Source: JACPDI01 sp035463475
GTDB taxonomy: Bacteria; Acidobacteriota; Vicinamibacteria; Vicinamibacterales; 2-12-FULL-66-21
Direction: 5' to 3'
DNA length: 64,000 nucleotides
Assembly (NCBI GenBank): GCA_035463475.1
Contig: DATHTE010000129.1
Location: 40,602-104,601 of the forward strand
Shown in pieces: positions 62,506 through 64,000 of this stretch; position 1 is the first letter of the stretch; every line of letters begins with the position of its first letter. The notes under the pieces were generated by a model that saw only the letters and a program-made list of their open reading frames with translations, did not search any database and was not told where the DNA came from. The position numbers and the translations under genes are program-made.

Positions 62506-64000
62506 ATGCTCTCCTCCTTCGGCTTTCGTGACGGCCTGGGTGAGCGCGACCTGGAGTTCGATCGCGAGGGGGGGCAGATCCGCGAGCGCCTGTTTCTACG
62601 GGCGGAACTCGCGGCGTACGAGTCCGCGCTGCGCCGGAGGGTCGGCCGCCTGGCATCGCTCCAGGATCCGAGCCTGGCTGTCGTCGAAGGAGTCGAGCAC
62701 GACCGCGCGTCGCGCCGGCTCGTCGTCGTCTCGCGTCACCTGTCCGGCACCAGGCTGACGGACGCGCTTCGCACCGCGCGCGAGCGCGAGCTGGTACCGG
62801 ACTTCACGATCGGCCTGTTTCTGACCGCGGAAATTCTCTCCGCGGCGCACACCTTCCATGCGCTGTCGGGGCTCCCGCACGGCGCGATCAGCCCGCACTC
62901 CGTCGTGCTGACCACCGACCTCGAAGTGGTGCTCACTGACTATGCGTACGCGGAGGTGATCGAAGCGGCGCACTTCTCGGCGCGGCGTTTGTGGGAGGAG
63001 TTCGGCATCGCCCACTGGCTCGGCGAGCCCTTCTCGTTTGCGGGAGACATTCATCAATCGGCGCTCGTGGCGATCGCGTTGATGCTCGGTCGGCCGCTTG
63101 GCGAGCTCGATCTCCCGCTCGGTATGAATGCGCTGTTGTCCGAGGTAGAGGAAGCGGCGCTCATCCGCGGGGGTAAGCTCTTTGCGGAGCCGGTGGTGAG
63201 CTGGCTGCAGCGGGCGCTCAGCGCGGGACACGCCAGCGCATTCTCCAGTGCGGATGACGCCGCGGATGCGTGCCGGTTGCTGCTCACCGAGCGCGAGCGA
63301 CGCGGCGTGCGGTCCATGCTCGCGCAGTTCCTGGGCGACCTCGAGGCCGCGGCCGAAACGACATACGACGTCGAGCCAACCACGCGCGAAGTGGAGGTCA
63401 AGCCGCCGCCGGTGCCTTCGGTCCTCGGCATCGTCGAGGAGCCGATCGCGCCGGAGGAACAAGAACAGGAGCCAGAACCGGAGCCACCGCGCGCGCGCGA
63501 GCCCAGAACTCACGCACCCTCGTCGGTCATTCCGTTCCCACGGCGCGAGTCTGTTATCGCGCGGGAAGAGGAGGCGGTTCCGGAACTCGAGCCGACCGGA
63601 CTGAGCGAGCCGGAGGAAGGTGAAAGGGTCGAGATCCCGGAGTCGGAGCCGGCCGCGTTTGCCGCGCCCGACCCGGAAATGTTCGAGCCGAAGCCAGTCT
63701 TCACCGAGCTCGACCTGGTCGCGTGGTTACGGCCGCAGCCCACCGCAGCGGAGCCGCCAGCCACACCGCCGCCGGAGCCCGAGCCGATCGCAGCGTTGTT
63801 GGAGCCCGAACCAATCGCAGCATTCGAGCCGGAGCCGATCGCAGCGTTGGAGCCCGAGCCGATCGCAGCGTTGGAGCCCGAGCCGATCGCAGCGTTGGAG
63901 CGCGAGCCGATCGCGGCGTTGGAGCCCGAGCCGATCGCAGCGTTGGAGCCCGAGCCAATCGCAGCGTTGGAGCCCGAGCCAATCGCAGCGTTGGAGCCCG
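62506..64000 (+). CDS. Pseudokinase-like protein with EPEPIAAL repeats, 3' end outside the window
   Basis: Open to the end of the window (498 codons). Residues ~60-270 follow the C-lobe plan of bacterial Ser/Thr kinases: a helix FLTAEILSAAHTFHALSG, then H125-G-A-I-S-P-H-S-V-V-L where the catalytic loop HRDLKPxNVLL would be, and D145-Y-A in place of DFG. The catalytic Asp, Lys and Asn are replaced by Ala, Ser and Ser, and no ATP-binding Lys is evident. A Glu/Pro-rich region follows, then nine EPEPIAAL octapeptides and a tenth beginning. AGAAGG precedes the ATG. I infer a pseudokinase; the end of the protein is unknown. Confidence 0.75.
   Translation, partial: MLSSFGFRDGLGERDLEFDREGGQIRERLFLRAELAAYESALRRRVGRLASLQDPSLAVVEGVEHDRASRRLVVVSRHLSGTRLTDALRTARERELVPDFTIGLFLTAEILSAAHTFHALSGLPHGAISPHSVVLTTDLEVVLTDYAYAEVIEAAHFSARRLWEEFGIAHWLGEPFSFAGDIHQSALVAIALMLGRPLGELDLPLGMNALLSEVEEAALIRGGKLFAEPVVSWLQRALSAGHASAFSSADDAADACRLLLTERERRGVRSMLAQFLGDLEAAAETTYDVEPTTREVEVKPPPVPSVLGIVEEPIAPEEQEQEPEPEPPRAREPRTHAPSSVIPFPRRESVIAREEEAVPELEPTGLSEPEEGERVEIPESEPAAFAAPDPEMFEPKPVFTELDLVAWLRPQPTAAEPPATPPPEPEPIAALLEPEPIAAFEPEPIAALEPEPIAALEPEPIAALEREPIAALEPEPIAALEPEPIAALEPEPIAALEP
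63775..64000 (+). repeat. 24-nt tandem repeat encoding EPEPIAAL
   Basis: Nine complete units and one partial, nearly identical at DNA level (GAGCCCGAGCCGATCGCAGC + GTTG), with one extra Leu codon after the first and one Arg variant. The reading frame is kept throughout. The array runs off the window. Confidence 0.95.

Noticed and set aside
63775..64000. CRISPR-like regular repeats
   Set aside because: Units are contiguous 24-nt coding repeats without spacers and stay in frame.

Overview
The window is high-GC bacterial DNA, tightly packed on both strands. It most resembles an Acidobacteriota chromosome, probably of the Vicinamibacteria type. The reasons are: an MacB/FtsX-type orphan permease with the acidobacterial N-terminal domain beside a PadR regulator, a second permease of the same class, a VWFA-related acidobacterial protein, an Oar-like TonB-dependent receptor with a carboxypeptidase-regulatory-like N-terminus, a DUF1326-like secreted protein, and many secreted peptidases. 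The lineage is an inference from gene content; no rRNA is present.

Layout. 1-1.6 kb: end of a group 1-like [NiFe] hydrogenase operon (large subunit, cytochrome b, maturation protease). 1.6-12.1 kb: a polytopic membrane protein, a YbjQ-like protein, the PadR/permease pair, a large M16 peptidase, an MbfA-like iron exporter, a methyltransferase and an SRPBCC protein. 12.3-21.3 kb: TonB-dependent receptor with a clear terminator, an M14 peptidase, then a scarred stretch with an internally deleted TMEM175-family gene and a Ku C-terminal remnant, ending at tRNA-Leu(UAG). 21.9-29.6 kb: the proteostasis block tig-clpP-clpX-lon-engB-rho. 29.7-33.5 kb: permease, aldo/keto reductase and rpmE. 33.5-37.3 kb: mrfB-mrfA (YprB/YprA-like DNA repair pair) bracketed by related repeats in opposite orientation. 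37.6-46.7 kb: alanine/Na+ symporter, AI-2E-family permease, aminotransferase, VWA protein, OmpA-like protein, a strongly folded candidate RNA, an ACT protein and an active/inactive M16 pair. 46.8-54.8 kb: Tat-exported class V PLP enzyme, a PaoABC-like periplasmic molybdenum aldehyde oxidoreductase, small secreted proteins, an SDR and a lone receiver domain. 54.8-64 kb: aminotransferase, MTHFR-like protein, D-cysteine desulfhydrase-like enzyme, beta-CASP nuclease, dipeptidyl peptidase III, LD-carboxypeptidase and the start of a pseudokinase-like protein with EPEPIAAL repeats.

How it fits together. Outer-membrane uptake (TonB receptor), several exported peptidases (M14, three M16, M49) and amino-acid transport and PLP enzymes suggest a peptide-scavenging heterotroph. 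Hydrogenase and aldehyde oxidoreductase would supply additional electrons. Protein quality control (trigger factor, ClpXP, Lon) is conserved, with a sigma70-like promoter inside tig that probably drives clpP.

The most unusual material is non-coding: a 112-nt three-way-junction RNA candidate at 43204-43315 in which every non-Watson-Crick pair is G-U; GGGGTC/GACCCC-type palindromes at gene ends; and short-period (6-9 nt) tandem word repeats at many gene boundaries, one of which merges into a 15-nt promoter-like element present at two loci.
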